Assembly (NCBI GenBank): GCA_002011475.1
Contig: MTNP01000049.1
Coordinates: 1 to 64,000 of the forward strand
Reading direction: 5' to 3'
Source: Dehalococcoides sp. JdFR-54
Lineage (GTDB): Bacteria > Chloroflexota > Dehalococcoidia > JdFR-54
DNA: 64,000 nt
Shown here: in pieces, positions 11,120 through 20,072 of the stretch
How positions within the stretch are numbered: the stretch's first letter is position 1
How the letters are laid out: each line of letters opens with the position of its first letter
The notes under the pieces: model-generated
Database searches by the model: none
Seen by the model: only the letters and a program-made list of their open reading frames with translations
What the model was told of the DNA's origin: nothing
Program-made: the position numbers and the translations under genes

Positions 11120-11980
11120 CTAGCCCACCTCTTCCAGAAATTGGGATATCTGCTGGAAGGTGAACACCGGGCCATCCTTGCACACATATCGGTCGCCCAC
11201 ATTGCAGCGGGCACACTTGCCCAGGCCACACTTCATCTTGTTCTCCAGGGTGGTCACTATCTGGTGATCCTCGAAGCCCAGCCCCTTGAGGCGCTCCAGA
11301 GTGAAACGAATCATGATGGGCGGCCCGCAGATGATGGCCACGGTGTTCTCTGGGGAGGGCGCTAGCTCAGTGACCACATCGGGGACCAGAGCCACTCGGC
11401 CCGTCCACCCTTCATCCCCCCGATCCACGGTGAGCACCAGCTCCGTGTCGGGGGACCGGGCCCAGGCATCGAACTCGTTCTGGAAGACCAGGTCCCGAGG
11501 GGTGCGCGCCCCGTTGATGATGGTGAGCCTCTGGTAGTCGGCGCGGTGGTCCACGATGGTGTTGATCACCGGCCTCAAGGGGGCCATGCCGATGCCGCCA
11601 CCGATGATGAGGATGTGCCGGCCCCGGTAGTCCTCCAGGGGGAAGAAGTTGCCCAGGGGGCCGCGTACCCCCAGGGTGTCGCCGGGCTCCAGCTCGTGGA
11701 GGCCGGCGGTCACCGTGCCCACGCGCCGGATGGCGAACTCCAGCCCCTCATCCCGATAGGCCACCGAGCTTATGCCGAAGGGGGCCTCCCCGATGCCGAA
11801 AGCGGAGACGAAGGCGAACTGCCCTGGCTTATACTGGAAGCCTTTCCTGACCTCCGGGTCGAGGAGCTCTACATTCAAGAGCTTGGTATCCGGGGTAAGG
11901 TCCAGGGTCCACTTCAGGGTGGCCAGGTGGGGCAAGAAGGGGTTGACCCCCGGAATGGCCAGCTCTATCCTCTCAGCCAA
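11120..11980 (-). CDS. flxA: FAD/NAD(P)-binding oxidoreductase with C-terminal 2Fe-2S motif, FlxA-like
   Basis: GGGIGMAPLRPVI NAD-binding site, CGPPIMI, C-terminal CGLGKCARCNVGDRYVCKDGP; first gene beside two FeS proteins, MvhD and HdrABC. Confidence 0.8.
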   Translation of the reverse strand: MAERIELAIPGVNPFLPHLATLKWTLDLTPDTKLLNVELLDPEVRKGFQYKPGQFAFVSAFGIGEAPFGISSVAYRDEGLEFAIRRVGTVTAGLHELEPGDTLGVRGPLGNFFPLEDYRGRHILIIGGGIGMAPLRPVINTIVDHRADYQRLTIINGARTPRDLVFQNEFDAWARSPDTELVLTVDRGDEGWTGRVALVPDVVTELAPSPENTVAIICGPPIMIRFTLERLKGLGFEDHQIVTTLENKMKCGLGKCARCNVGDRYVCKDGPVFTFQQISQFLEEVG

Positions 11981-11983
11981 TCT

Positions 11984-12994
11984 TTATGCCTCCTCCGGGA
12001 TGGCGGGTACCTGGGCCAGCCTCTGGACATCGGCCATCACCTCTCGGATATCGATGTTCACCGGACAATGGACCACGCAGCGGCCGCAGCCCACGCAGGC
12101 CACCGGGCCGAACTCCTGGGGGAAGTAGAGTAATTTATGGGCAAAGCGCTGCCGCAGGCGCAGGCCCTTCTCGGCCCTGGGGTCGAAGCCCCCGGCCAGC
12201 CTGGTGAACCCTGCCGACTGGCAGCTCTCCCAGGTCCGGATGCGCTCGATGCGGCCCTTATTGTCGTAGTCGCGGATATCGAAGCAGTAGCAGGTGGGAC
12301 AGACATAGGCACAGATGTGGCAATGGATGCAGCGGTCGGCCAGCCGGCTCCAATACATGGCTTGGAAAGTGCGGCGCATAGCCTCCACCAGGTGCTCTAT
12401 GGGAAGGGGCTCCGGATGGGTCACGGGCTGAGGCCCCCTTTCCGTCTCGGAGAGGGTTGCTCCCTGGAGCAGCCCCTTACCCTTGTCGGTGACGGCATCG
12501 ACTATATAGCCGTCCTCCGTCGGGAGGAGCAATATATCCATATCGGAGGCATCTTGAGGGCCTAGGCCGAAGGTGGTGCAGAAGCAGGTGGGACTGGGCT
12601 GAGTGCAGGCCATACCCACCAAGATCAGCTTCTGGCGGCGCTGGGCATAAAAGGCATCGGTGGGGCTGCTCAGGTAGGGCAAGTCAGTGATTTTGAGGCC
12701 CCGGGCATCGCAGGGGCGGATGCCGAAGAGCACCGTTTCCCTCTCGATGGTGGCGGGCACCAGCTCCGTCTGGCCGTCCTTGCGCCCCACGGTGAACAGG
12801 ACATCAGTGGCCGGGAAGACCACCTCCTTTGGGGAGAGGCTGCTATTGGTATAGTCCAAGGCGATTTCTGCCCCATGGCTTATGGGCTGGAAGAGCACCA
12901 TGCCCTCGACCGCCCTGGGCGCCACCAGGAGACGGGTCTCCGCAAGGCCCTGGAGCCAGGGGAGCAGGTCTTCCCGCCTCAGGAACTGGCCCAT
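11984..12994 (-). CDS. flxB: 4Fe-4S dicluster oxidoreductase subunit, FlxB-like
   Basis: CIHCHICAYVCPTCYCFD and CVGCGRCVVHCPVNIDI; start likely ATG 12994. Confidence 0.72.
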   Translation of the reverse strand: MGQFLRREDLLPWLQGLAETRLLVAPRAVEGMVLFQPISHGAEIALDYTNSSLSPKEVVFPATDVLFTVGRKDGQTELVPATIERETVLFGIRPCDARGLKITDLPYLSSPTDAFYAQRRQKLILVGMACTQPSPTCFCTTFGLGPQDASDMDILLLPTEDGYIVDAVTDKGKGLLQGATLSETERGPQPVTHPEPLPIEHLVEAMRRTFQAMYWSRLADRCIHCHICAYVCPTCYCFDIRDYDNKGRIERIRTWESCQSAGFTRLAGGFDPRAEKGLRLRQRFAHKLLYFPQEFGPVACVGCGRCVVHCPVNIDIREVMADVQRLAQVPAIPEEA

Positions 12995-13857
12995 TCCCCC
13001 ACCCCCAGCTTCTCGTCCCTGACGAAGGTGGCCAGAGGGAAGAGGGCCTCGGCGGTCATGCCGGGGCGGAAGTTGAAGAGCTGGGCCACCTCCCAGGCCA
13101 GCTTGTGATTCAAGAGGTCGAGGCGGATGTCCACAGGGCACGCCCGGCGGCAGGCCTGACACTCGATACAGCGCCCCGCCAAGTGGAAGGCGCGGATGGT
13201 ATGCCACATCCAGTTCTGGGGGGCATCGATCCTGATGCCCACCCACTCCGGCTCCAGCCGCTCCACGAAGCATTCGGTGCACTGACACCCCGGGCAGGCC
13301 TGGCGACAGGCGTAGCAGCGGATGCAGCGCTCAAACTCCCGCCTCCAGAACTGGCAGCGCTCCTCCGGGGGCATCCTCTCCAAATCCTCCACCTCGGGGA
13401 GGGGTGGGGCGGGGGCTGGTGCCCCCTCTGCCACCGGCTCGCCCACTAGGTAATCGTAGACCACCGGGTTGCGATCGGTGCAGGCCTGGCAGGCGGGCAG
13501 CAACTGCCGGCCCTTGACCCCCCACTGCCTCCCCACTACGCCGGGGCAGACCACCCCAATGATGTACACTTTGTCCCGCTCTATCTGATGTTCGCCGTGG
13601 AGCAGGTTTATGGCCCGGGAATCGCAGGGCTTGACCACTACGGCGATATTCTCGGCCCTGTGGTGGAGCAGATAGGTGGCCAGATTGTGGCCACAGGTCT
13701 CATCGAAGATGAGCCTGTCCACCTCGGCGGCCTCATAAATGAAGGCGGGACGGGCGTTTATGCCATCGGTGCCCGTCTCGTAGCCGATGACACACTTTAC
13801 GGCGCCGGTTTCCAGGAGTTCTCGGGCCTTATCCCTGATGGCCTGGCTCAGGTCCAT
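12979..13857 (-). CDS. flxC: 4Fe-4S ferredoxin-domain protein, FlxC-like
   Basis: CIRCYACRQACPGCQC, CIECQACRRACPVDI; start MDLSQAIRDKARELL at 13857. Confidence 0.72.
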   Translation of the reverse strand: MDLSQAIRDKARELLETGAVKCVIGYETGTDGINARPAFIYEAAEVDRLIFDETCGHNLATYLLHHRAENIAVVVKPCDSRAINLLHGEHQIERDKVYIIGVVCPGVVGRQWGVKGRQLLPACQACTDRNPVVYDYLVGEPVAEGAPAPAPPLPEVEDLERMPPEERCQFWRREFERCIRCYACRQACPGCQCTECFVERLEPEWVGIRIDAPQNWMWHTIRAFHLAGRCIECQACRRACPVDIRLDLLNHKLAWEVAQLFNFRPGMTAEALFPLATFVRDEKLGVGEWASS

Positions 13858-14273
13858 TACGACTGCCCCCCGACAGCCTGGCACGGGCCCAGGCGGGCCA
13901 CCTGCTCGGTGAAATCGGTTACCAGTTGGGTGAAGCGCTTGCCCTCGGAGGCGGACACCCATTCCAGGCGGATGCGCTCCGGCTCGATGCCCAGGAACTC
14001 CAGGAGCAGGTGCAGCAGGGCGTAGCGGCGCCGGGCATGGTAGTTGCCCTCGGCGTAGTGGCAGTCGCCGGGGTGGCAGCCGGCCACCAGCACCCCGTCG
14101 GCGCCCTCCTGGAAGGCCTTGGCCACAAACAAGGGGTCCAGCCGCCCTGTGCAGGGGACGCGGATGATGCGGATATTGGGCGGGTAGCTCATGCGGCTGG
14201 TGCCGGCCATATCGGCGCCGGCATAGCTGCACCAGTTGCACAGGAAACCGATTATCCGGGGCTGGTAGCTCAT
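13857..14273 (-). CDS. flxD: MvhD/FlxD-type hydrogenase iron-sulfur subunit
   Basis: GFLCNWCSYAGADMAG, VPCTGRLDPLFVAKAF, GCHPGDCHYAEGN typical of MvhD. Confidence 0.9.
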   Translation of the reverse strand: MSYQPRIIGFLCNWCSYAGADMAGTSRMSYPPNIRIIRVPCTGRLDPLFVAKAFQEGADGVLVAGCHPGDCHYAEGNYHARRRYALLHLLLEFLGIEPERIRLEWVSASEGKRFTQLVTDFTEQVARLGPCQAVGGQS

Positions 14274-16270
14274 CGGGTCAGGGCCTTCACCTGGGCCAGT
14301 AGTTGCTCGTTGCTAAAGCCGCGCAGGTTCATGGCGCCGGGCCGGCAGGCAGAGACGCACAGCCCGCAGCCCTTGCACAGGCCCTCGTTTATCCTGACCA
14401 CGATGCGCCCATCGCGGAGGGTTTCCGTGTCTATGGCCTTGAAGGGGCAAACCTGCTGGCAGAGGAGGCAGCCCACGCATTTCACGGCGTTTACATTGGC
14501 CACCATAGGCTCCAGGGCCAGGGTGTCCTTGCTGAGCAGGCCACAGACCTTGGCAGCGGCGGCGCTGCCCTGGGCCACCGAGTCAGGGATGTCCATAGGG
14601 CCCATGGCCGTGCCCGCCAGAAACACGCCGTCGGTCATGGTCTCCACAGGGCGCAGCTTGGGGTGGGCCTCCACCAGGAAGCTGTGGACATCGTAGCTGA
14701 TGTGGAGGGTCTGGGCCAGCTCGATGGCCCCCTCGCTGGGCTCGATGCCTGTGGCCAGCACCACCAGGTCGGCGGCGATCTGGACGGGGCGCCCCATAAG
14801 GGAATCCTCGCCCCAGACTATGAGCTTGCCCTTTTCGGGGTAGGTCTTGGATACCCGGCCCCGGATATATACGGTGCCCGCCTCCTCCTGAGCCCGGCGC
14901 ACGAACTCCTCATAGTTCTTGCCCCCGGCCCTGATATCTATGTAAAAGATGTAGCTCTGGACCTCGGGGTCGTGCTCCTTGAGCATGATGGACTGCTTGG
15001 CCAGGTACATACAGCATACCTTGCTGCAATAGGGCCTGCCTACGGAGTCGTCCCGGGAGCCCACACAACTGATGAAGACCACCGTCTTGGGTGGCTGGCC
15101 GTCGGAGGGGCGGGTCACCTCCCCCAGGGTGGGCCCCGAGGCGCTCATCAGGCGTTCCAGCTGGAGGCTGGTGATGACGTCAGGGTAACGGCCGCCCCCG
15201 TATTCGCCGTAGACGCTGTGGTCGAAGGTCTTGTAGCCGGTGGCCACTACGATGGCCCCGAACTCCTCGGTGATCATCTCGTCCCGCTGCTCCCAGTCGA
15301 TGGCCCCCACGGGACACAGCTTCTCGCAGATGCGACATTCCGGAGGTTTTTTGCCCTCGGCCCCCGCCCTCTGCCACTCCAGATATTGCTGGTAGCGGCA
15401 GTGCTCCCGGTCGATGACTGGCTTGCCGGGCACGGCCTGGGCGAAGGGGATATAGATGGCGGTGCGCTGGCCCACGCCCATATCGAACTCGGAGGGGGCC
15501 CGGGCGGGGCATTTCTGCCAGCAGATGCCGCAGCCGAGGCACTTATCGTGGTCTACGTGGCGCGCCTTCTGGAGGATGTCCGCCTCGAAATTGCCCACAA
15601 ATCCCCGCACCTCCTTCACCTCGGCATAGGTGAGGAGGCGGATACGGGGGTGCTGGCCCACCTCTACCATCTTCGGGGTGAGGATGCAGGCGGAGCAGTC
15701 CAGGGTGGGGAAGGTCTTGTCCAACTGGGCCATGCGGCCCCCGATGCTGGGGGTGCGCTCCACCAGGACAACCTCGAAGCCGGCATTGGCGATATCCAGG
15801 GCGCACTGGATGCCGGCGATGCCGCCGCCGATGACCAGGGCCCGCTTGGTGACGCCGATCTGGCGGGCGAATAGGGGCTGGGCCCTGGCCACCTTGGCCA
15901 CCGCCGCCCTGATCAGGTCGATGGCCTTGACGGTGGCGGCCTCCCTTTGGTCGCCGTGGACCCAGCTGGCATGCTCCCTGAGGTTGGCCATCTCCAGCAG
16001 ATAGGGGTTGAGCCCGGCACTGGCCACCGTATTGCGGAAGGTATTCTCGTGCATCCGCGGGGAGCAGGCGCCGATGACCACCCGATTCAGCCTATGCTCC
16101 TGGATGGCCTCGCGGAGGGAACGCTGGCCCACCTCGCTACAGGTGTATTCATTGTCTTCGGCATGAACCACCATGGGCAGCTTTTGGGCCTCCGCCACCA
16201 CCCGAGGGATGTCCACGGTGCCGGCGATGTTGCTGCCACAATGACAGATGAAGACGCCGATCCTGGCCAT
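14270..16270 (-). CDS. hdrA: heterodisulfide reductase subunit A (FAD and multiple 4Fe-4S)
   Basis: IGGGIAGIQCALDIANAG, TLDCSACILTPKM, several CxxCxxCxxxC motifs. Confidence 0.93.
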   Translation of the reverse strand: MARIGVFICHCGSNIAGTVDIPRVVAEAQKLPMVVHAEDNEYTCSEVGQRSLREAIQEHRLNRVVIGACSPRMHENTFRNTVASAGLNPYLLEMANLREHASWVHGDQREAATVKAIDLIRAAVAKVARAQPLFARQIGVTKRALVIGGGIAGIQCALDIANAGFEVVLVERTPSIGGRMAQLDKTFPTLDCSACILTPKMVEVGQHPRIRLLTYAEVKEVRGFVGNFEADILQKARHVDHDKCLGCGICWQKCPARAPSEFDMGVGQRTAIYIPFAQAVPGKPVIDREHCRYQQYLEWQRAGAEGKKPPECRICEKLCPVGAIDWEQRDEMITEEFGAIVVATGYKTFDHSVYGEYGGGRYPDVITSLQLERLMSASGPTLGEVTRPSDGQPPKTVVFISCVGSRDDSVGRPYCSKVCCMYLAKQSIMLKEHDPEVQSYIFYIDIRAGGKNYEEFVRRAQEEAGTVYIRGRVSKTYPEKGKLIVWGEDSLMGRPVQIAADLVVLATGIEPSEGAIELAQTLHISYDVHSFLVEAHPKLRPVETMTDGVFLAGTAMGPMDIPDSVAQGSAAAAKVCGLLSKDTLALEPMVANVNAVKCVGCLLCQQVCPFKAIDTETLRDGRIVVRINEGLCKGCGLCVSACRPGAMNLRGFSNEQLLAQVKALTR

Positions 16271-16272
16271 GA

Positions 16273-17130
16273 CTAAGCCAGCCCCTTCCCCCGAAGTAAA
16301 GGCATGGCATCTACAAAATGCTTGTTTATGTGCAGCTCCTTGGGCGAAAACCCGAGGGCCAGGCCCAGGAGCTGGGTGAAATAGAGGACGGGGATTTGAA
16401 AATCGTCCTTGAAAACGGATTTCATATTCAACTGCTGCATATCCAGGTTGCTATGGCACATGGGGCAGGCCACGGCCAGGCAGTCGGCCCCGGCGCCCCT
16501 GGCCTGCGCCAGGATGCGATGGGAGAGCTTGAGCACGATATCGCGCCGGGCGAAAGGCATGCCGGCCCCACAACACTCCGTCTTGAAGGCCCACTCCACG
16601 GTTTCGGCCCCCGCCCTGTGCATCAGGCCATCCATCACCTGGGGGTTGTCCTCGTCGTCGAAATGGGTGATGTCTGTGGGGCGCACCAGGAGACAGCCAT
16701 AATAGCAAGCCACCCTCAGGCCGCGGAGGGGCCTGGCGATGGGGATGTCCCTGGCATCCAGCACCTGCAGCAGGTGCCACACCTGGGTGGTGTTCTTGCA
16801 TTCCCGTTCTATGAGGCTACTGATCTCTCGCAGCTTGGCCTCGTCCTCCAGCTCGTGGGCGGCGAAGCGTAGCCGGGAGTAGCACATGGCGCAGGCCACC
16901 ACCAGGGGCAGGCCAGTGGCCTCGGCTATGGCCAGCTCCCGGGCGGGGAGGGCCACCGCCAGCCTGCGGTCCAGGGAGTGGGCCGAGGAGGCCCCACAGC
17001 AGGCCCATTCCTTCAGTTCCTGAAGCTCTATGTCCAGCCTGCGGCACACCTGGCGGGTAGAGACGTCATACTCCCTGGCGGTACCCTGGAGGGCACAACC
17101 GGGGTAGTAGGCATAGGAGCTAGCCGACAT
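16273..17130 (-). CDS. hdrB: heterodisulfide reductase subunit B
   Basis: YYPGCALQGTAREYD, WACCGA and ECCGAG CCG motifs. Confidence 0.92.
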   Translation of the reverse strand: MSASSYAYYPGCALQGTAREYDVSTRQVCRRLDIELQELKEWACCGASSAHSLDRRLAVALPARELAIAEATGLPLVVACAMCYSRLRFAAHELEDEAKLREISSLIERECKNTTQVWHLLQVLDARDIPIARPLRGLRVACYYGCLLVRPTDITHFDDEDNPQVMDGLMHRAGAETVEWAFKTECCGAGMPFARRDIVLKLSHRILAQARGAGADCLAVACPMCHSNLDMQQLNMKSVFKDDFQIPVLYFTQLLGLALGFSPKELHINKHFVDAMPLLRGKGLA

Positions 17131-17744
17131 CAGCCGCCCCCCCGGGCCGCCGTGGCCCGTTTTTGGGCAGCCCTGACCCTGGCGAAGAGCCTCCTCACCT
17201 CAGAGGCGCCCTTGTTCCGGGGTGGCAGGAAGGCGATCTTGCCCCGGGCCAGCATGGCCGGAACCAGGTTGATATTGGCCAGGGGGTGACGGGCGCGCAG
17301 GTTATACCAGATGCCCAGGCCGAACTCATACATCCGCCCAAAACGCCGCACCAGCCCCAGGAAGATGCGGTGGAACAGGGAGACATTGGGGGCGCCCAAT
17401 CCCCTTTCAGTGGCGAAGGCCAGCAGCCTCAGCCCCTCCATTATGGCGGCGATGTCGATCTCCCGGGGGCAGCGGGCGGAGCAGACCTGGCACTGGAGGC
17501 AGAGCCAGATGGTGGTGCTCCTCAGTAGCTCGTCCTTGAGGCCGAGCTGGATGGCCCGCAGTACCTGGCGAGGATGGAGGTCCATCTCCTCGGCTACGGG
17601 GCAGCCAGCGGTGCACTTGCCGCATTGATAGCAGGCCCTGGCCTTTTCCCCGATAGCTTCTTGTAGGTAGGAGACGAGCTCGGTCTCTTTATCCCTGTCC
17701 CTGGCCAAAATAAGGGGCCTGAGGCCCACGGTAGCAGCGTCCAT
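17130..17744 (-). CDS. hdrC: heterodisulfide reductase subunit C
   Basis: CYQCGKCTAGCPVAEEM and CLQCQVCSARCPREIDI. Confidence 0.92.
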   Translation of the reverse strand: MDAATVGLRPLILARDRDKETELVSYLQEAIGEKARACYQCGKCTAGCPVAEEMDLHPRQVLRAIQLGLKDELLRSTTIWLCLQCQVCSARCPREIDIAAIMEGLRLLAFATERGLGAPNVSLFHRIFLGLVRRFGRMYEFGLGIWYNLRARHPLANINLVPAMLARGKIAFLPPRNKGASEVRRLFARVRAAQKRATAARGGG

Positions 17745-17850
17745 TTATATCCTTGGTGGCGGACGGGTCGCTTGGGAATTCCATTGTACACAACCCAGTC
17801 CCTCTTGTCAAAGCCTCGGCCGGGCTACATCCGGAAGGGGTGCCCCTGCC

Positions 17851-18525
17851 CTAATACCTGGAGACCTCCAGGTCTTCCCGCTTCCCTGTGGCGTAGAAGA
17901 CCACCCGCTCGCAGATATTGGTGACCCGGTCGGCGATGCGTTCCAGGTTATGGGCTACCCAGAGAAGGTGAGTGGCCCGGGTGATGGTGCGGGGATCCTC
18001 GATCATGAAGGTGACCAGCTCCCGATATACCTGGTCATAAAGGGCATCGACCTCGTCGTCCTCCTCGATAATCTGCTTGGCCGCAGCCATGTCCTTGGTG
18101 AGGAAGGCATCCAGGCTGCGGCCAAGCATATCCTGGGCCTTTTGCGCCATACGGGGAACATCGATGAGGGGCTTGAGCAGGGGCTGCTGCCCCATCATCA
18201 GGTTGATCTTGGCAATGCCCTCGGCGTGGTCGCCCATGCGCTCCAGCTCGGAGACGATGTGCAGGGCGGTGATAATGGTGCGCAGGTCTCCGGCCATGGG
18301 CTGTTGGGTGGCGATGAGGCGGAGGCATTGCTCCTCTATATCGTAGCGCTTGTGGTCGATGTTGTGGTCGTCGGCTATGATCTGGCGAGCGGCCTCGGTG
18401 TCCCGCGTTTTCAGGGCCTCTATGGAGCGGTCGATGGCCTTCGCCACCATATTGCCCAGCTCCAGCACGTCGCTCTGGAGGTCTCGAAGTTGCCTCTGAA
18501 AGGCGCCTCTGACTGCCATGTTCAT
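17851..18525 (-). CDS. phoU: phosphate uptake regulator PhoU
   Basis: MNMAVRGAFQRQLRDLQSDVLELGNMVAKAIDRS...; PhoU helical repeats; start likely 18525. Confidence 0.9.
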   Translation of the reverse strand: MNMAVRGAFQRQLRDLQSDVLELGNMVAKAIDRSIEALKTRDTEAARQIIADDHNIDHKRYDIEEQCLRLIATQQPMAGDLRTIITALHIVSELERMGDHAEGIAKINLMMGQQPLLKPLIDVPRMAQKAQDMLGRSLDAFLTKDMAAAKQIIEEDDEVDALYDQVYRELVTFMIEDPRTITRATHLLWVAHNLERIADRVTNICERVVFYATGKREDLEVSRY

Positions 18526-18539
18526 CCCTCGGGTTAGCC

Positions 18540-19370
18540 TCAACCGATGCGGCCGGTGATGTACTCCTCGGTGCGCTTGCTCTTGGGGTCGGTGAATACC
18601 TGCTCGGTGAGGCCATATTCCACCACGATGCCGGCTCGGTCTTCCTCCATCATCATCACCGCCGTCAAATCGGAGACCCGGGCCGCCTGCTGCATGTTGT
18701 GGGTGACGATGACGATGGTATAGTTCTGGCTGAGGGAGCGCATCAGGTCCTCGATCTTCAGGGTGGCAATGGGGTCCAGGGCAGAGCAGGGCTCGTCCAT
18801 GAGGATGACCTCGGGCTCCACCGCCAGCACCCGGGCGATGCACAGCCGTTGCTGTTGGCCCCCGGACAGGGCCAGGGCGTTCTGGTTCAGTTTATCCTTG
18901 ACCTCATCCCAGAGGACTGCCTGGTGGAGGCTCCTCTCCACGATGTTGGCCAGCTCCGCCTTGTTGTTATGGCCGTGGCGGCGGGGGCCGAAGGCCACAT
19001 TGTCGAAAACGGACATGGGGAAGGGGTTGGGCTTCTGGAAAACCATGCCCACCCGCTTGCGTAGCTGCACCACGTCGATGCTGCTCTGATAGATATTGAC
19101 CCCGTCCAGCTCCACCACCCCCTCCACCCGGGCATTGGGGATAAGGTCGTTCATACGGTTGAAGAGGCGCAATAGCGAGGACTTGCCGCAGCCGGAGGGG
19201 CCGATGATGGCGGTGATGGCCCGGGCACTGATGTCCAAGCTTATGCCCCTCAAGGCCTGGAATTGCCCGTAATAGAGATCGACGTCTCTCAGCCTTAGCC
19301 TAGTCTGGGCGGTGGAGACATGGTCTCGGACACGATCTTTGAATTCGCCTCTGAGCAGACGAATATCCAT
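18540..19370 (-). CDS. pstB: phosphate ABC transporter ATP-binding protein
   Basis: [39 protein letters not shown]. Confidence 0.94.
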   Translation of the reverse strand: MDIRLLRGEFKDRVRDHVSTAQTRLRLRDVDLYYGQFQALRGISLDISARAITAIIGPSGCGKSSLLRLFNRMNDLIPNARVEGVVELDGVNIYQSSIDVVQLRKRVGMVFQKPNPFPMSVFDNVAFGPRRHGHNNKAELANIVERSLHQAVLWDEVKDKLNQNALALSGGQQQRLCIARVLAVEPEVILMDEPCSALDPIATLKIEDLMRSLSQNYTIVIVTHNMQQAARVSDLTAVMMMEEDRAGIVVEYGLTEQVFTDPKSKRTEEYITGRIG

Positions 19371-19466
19371 GCACTACCTTTCCTCTCCCCTGGCACACCA
19401 TTATAGAGGAGCTTGGGGGGCGAGGCAAGCCAGCCTGGGAGGCCAACGGGGTGATTTTCTTTTTAG

Positions 19467-20063
19467 TTAGGGCAAGCCCTGGATTTCCTTCTTATATTCG
19501 TCGAGGAGTTTGAGGTATTGGGAGTCAAGCTGGATGAGGAGGCGCTGCCACTCCTCCTGAAACTGGGGCTGTCGTTCCACATTTATGGAGAAGCCTACGG
19601 GTACGCCTCCCATTTGCTGCTGAAGGGCCTGGCGGACGCGGGCCTCAAAATCCTGCCTGAGGTTCTGGTAGGCCTGGCGGCGCTGCTGCTCCCCCTGCTC
19701 CTCATAGTGTTCGAAGATGCGGCGCATCTTGCTGAAGACGTTCTCCACGCCTGCCTTATCATCCTTTATCATCTTGAGCCCGTCCATGGCCTGGCGATTG
19801 GCCTGTCGGGCGACATCGTTCTTGGGCAGGGAGATGTGGCGGAGCAGTATATCCTGGGCGCCGGCGACGATGAATTTCCTATCCTCGGCCTGGTACTTGG
19901 CCAGTTCGGCGGCGAGGTGGCTCTGGCCTTTAAGGTAGCGGTTGGCCAGGGCTTCGCCCTCTGGGACAAGCTTCCAGCGCTTTTTCTCCTCAAGCGAGGC
20001 CTCGCCCAGCTTCTCCACCCTTTCCAGGGCCCTTTCCAGGGCGCTCTTGATCTCCTCTCCCAT
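19467..20063 (-). CDS. hypothetical coiled-coil-rich protein
   Basis: 198-aa Glu/Gln/Lys-rich ORF, gap to neighbouring gene of 10 nt. Confidence 0.6.
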   Translation of the reverse strand: MGEEIKSALERALERVEKLGEASLEEKKRWKLVPEGEALANRYLKGQSHLAAELAKYQAEDRKFIVAGAQDILLRHISLPKNDVARQANRQAMDGLKMIKDDKAGVENVFSKMRRIFEHYEEQGEQQRRQAYQNLRQDFEARVRQALQQQMGGVPVGFSINVERQPQFQEEWQRLLIQLDSQYLKLLDEYKKEIQGLP

Positions 20064-20072
20064 GGCCTGCTC

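Noticed and set aside
14303-15874. 523-aa plus-strand ORF antisense to hdrA
   Set aside because: Low-complexity composition typical of antisense of a high-GC gene; hdrA on the minus strand is unambiguous.
18540-19370. Full pstSCAB-phoU operon
   Set aside because: Only pstB and phoU are present; the upstream gene is an unrelated coiled-coil protein.
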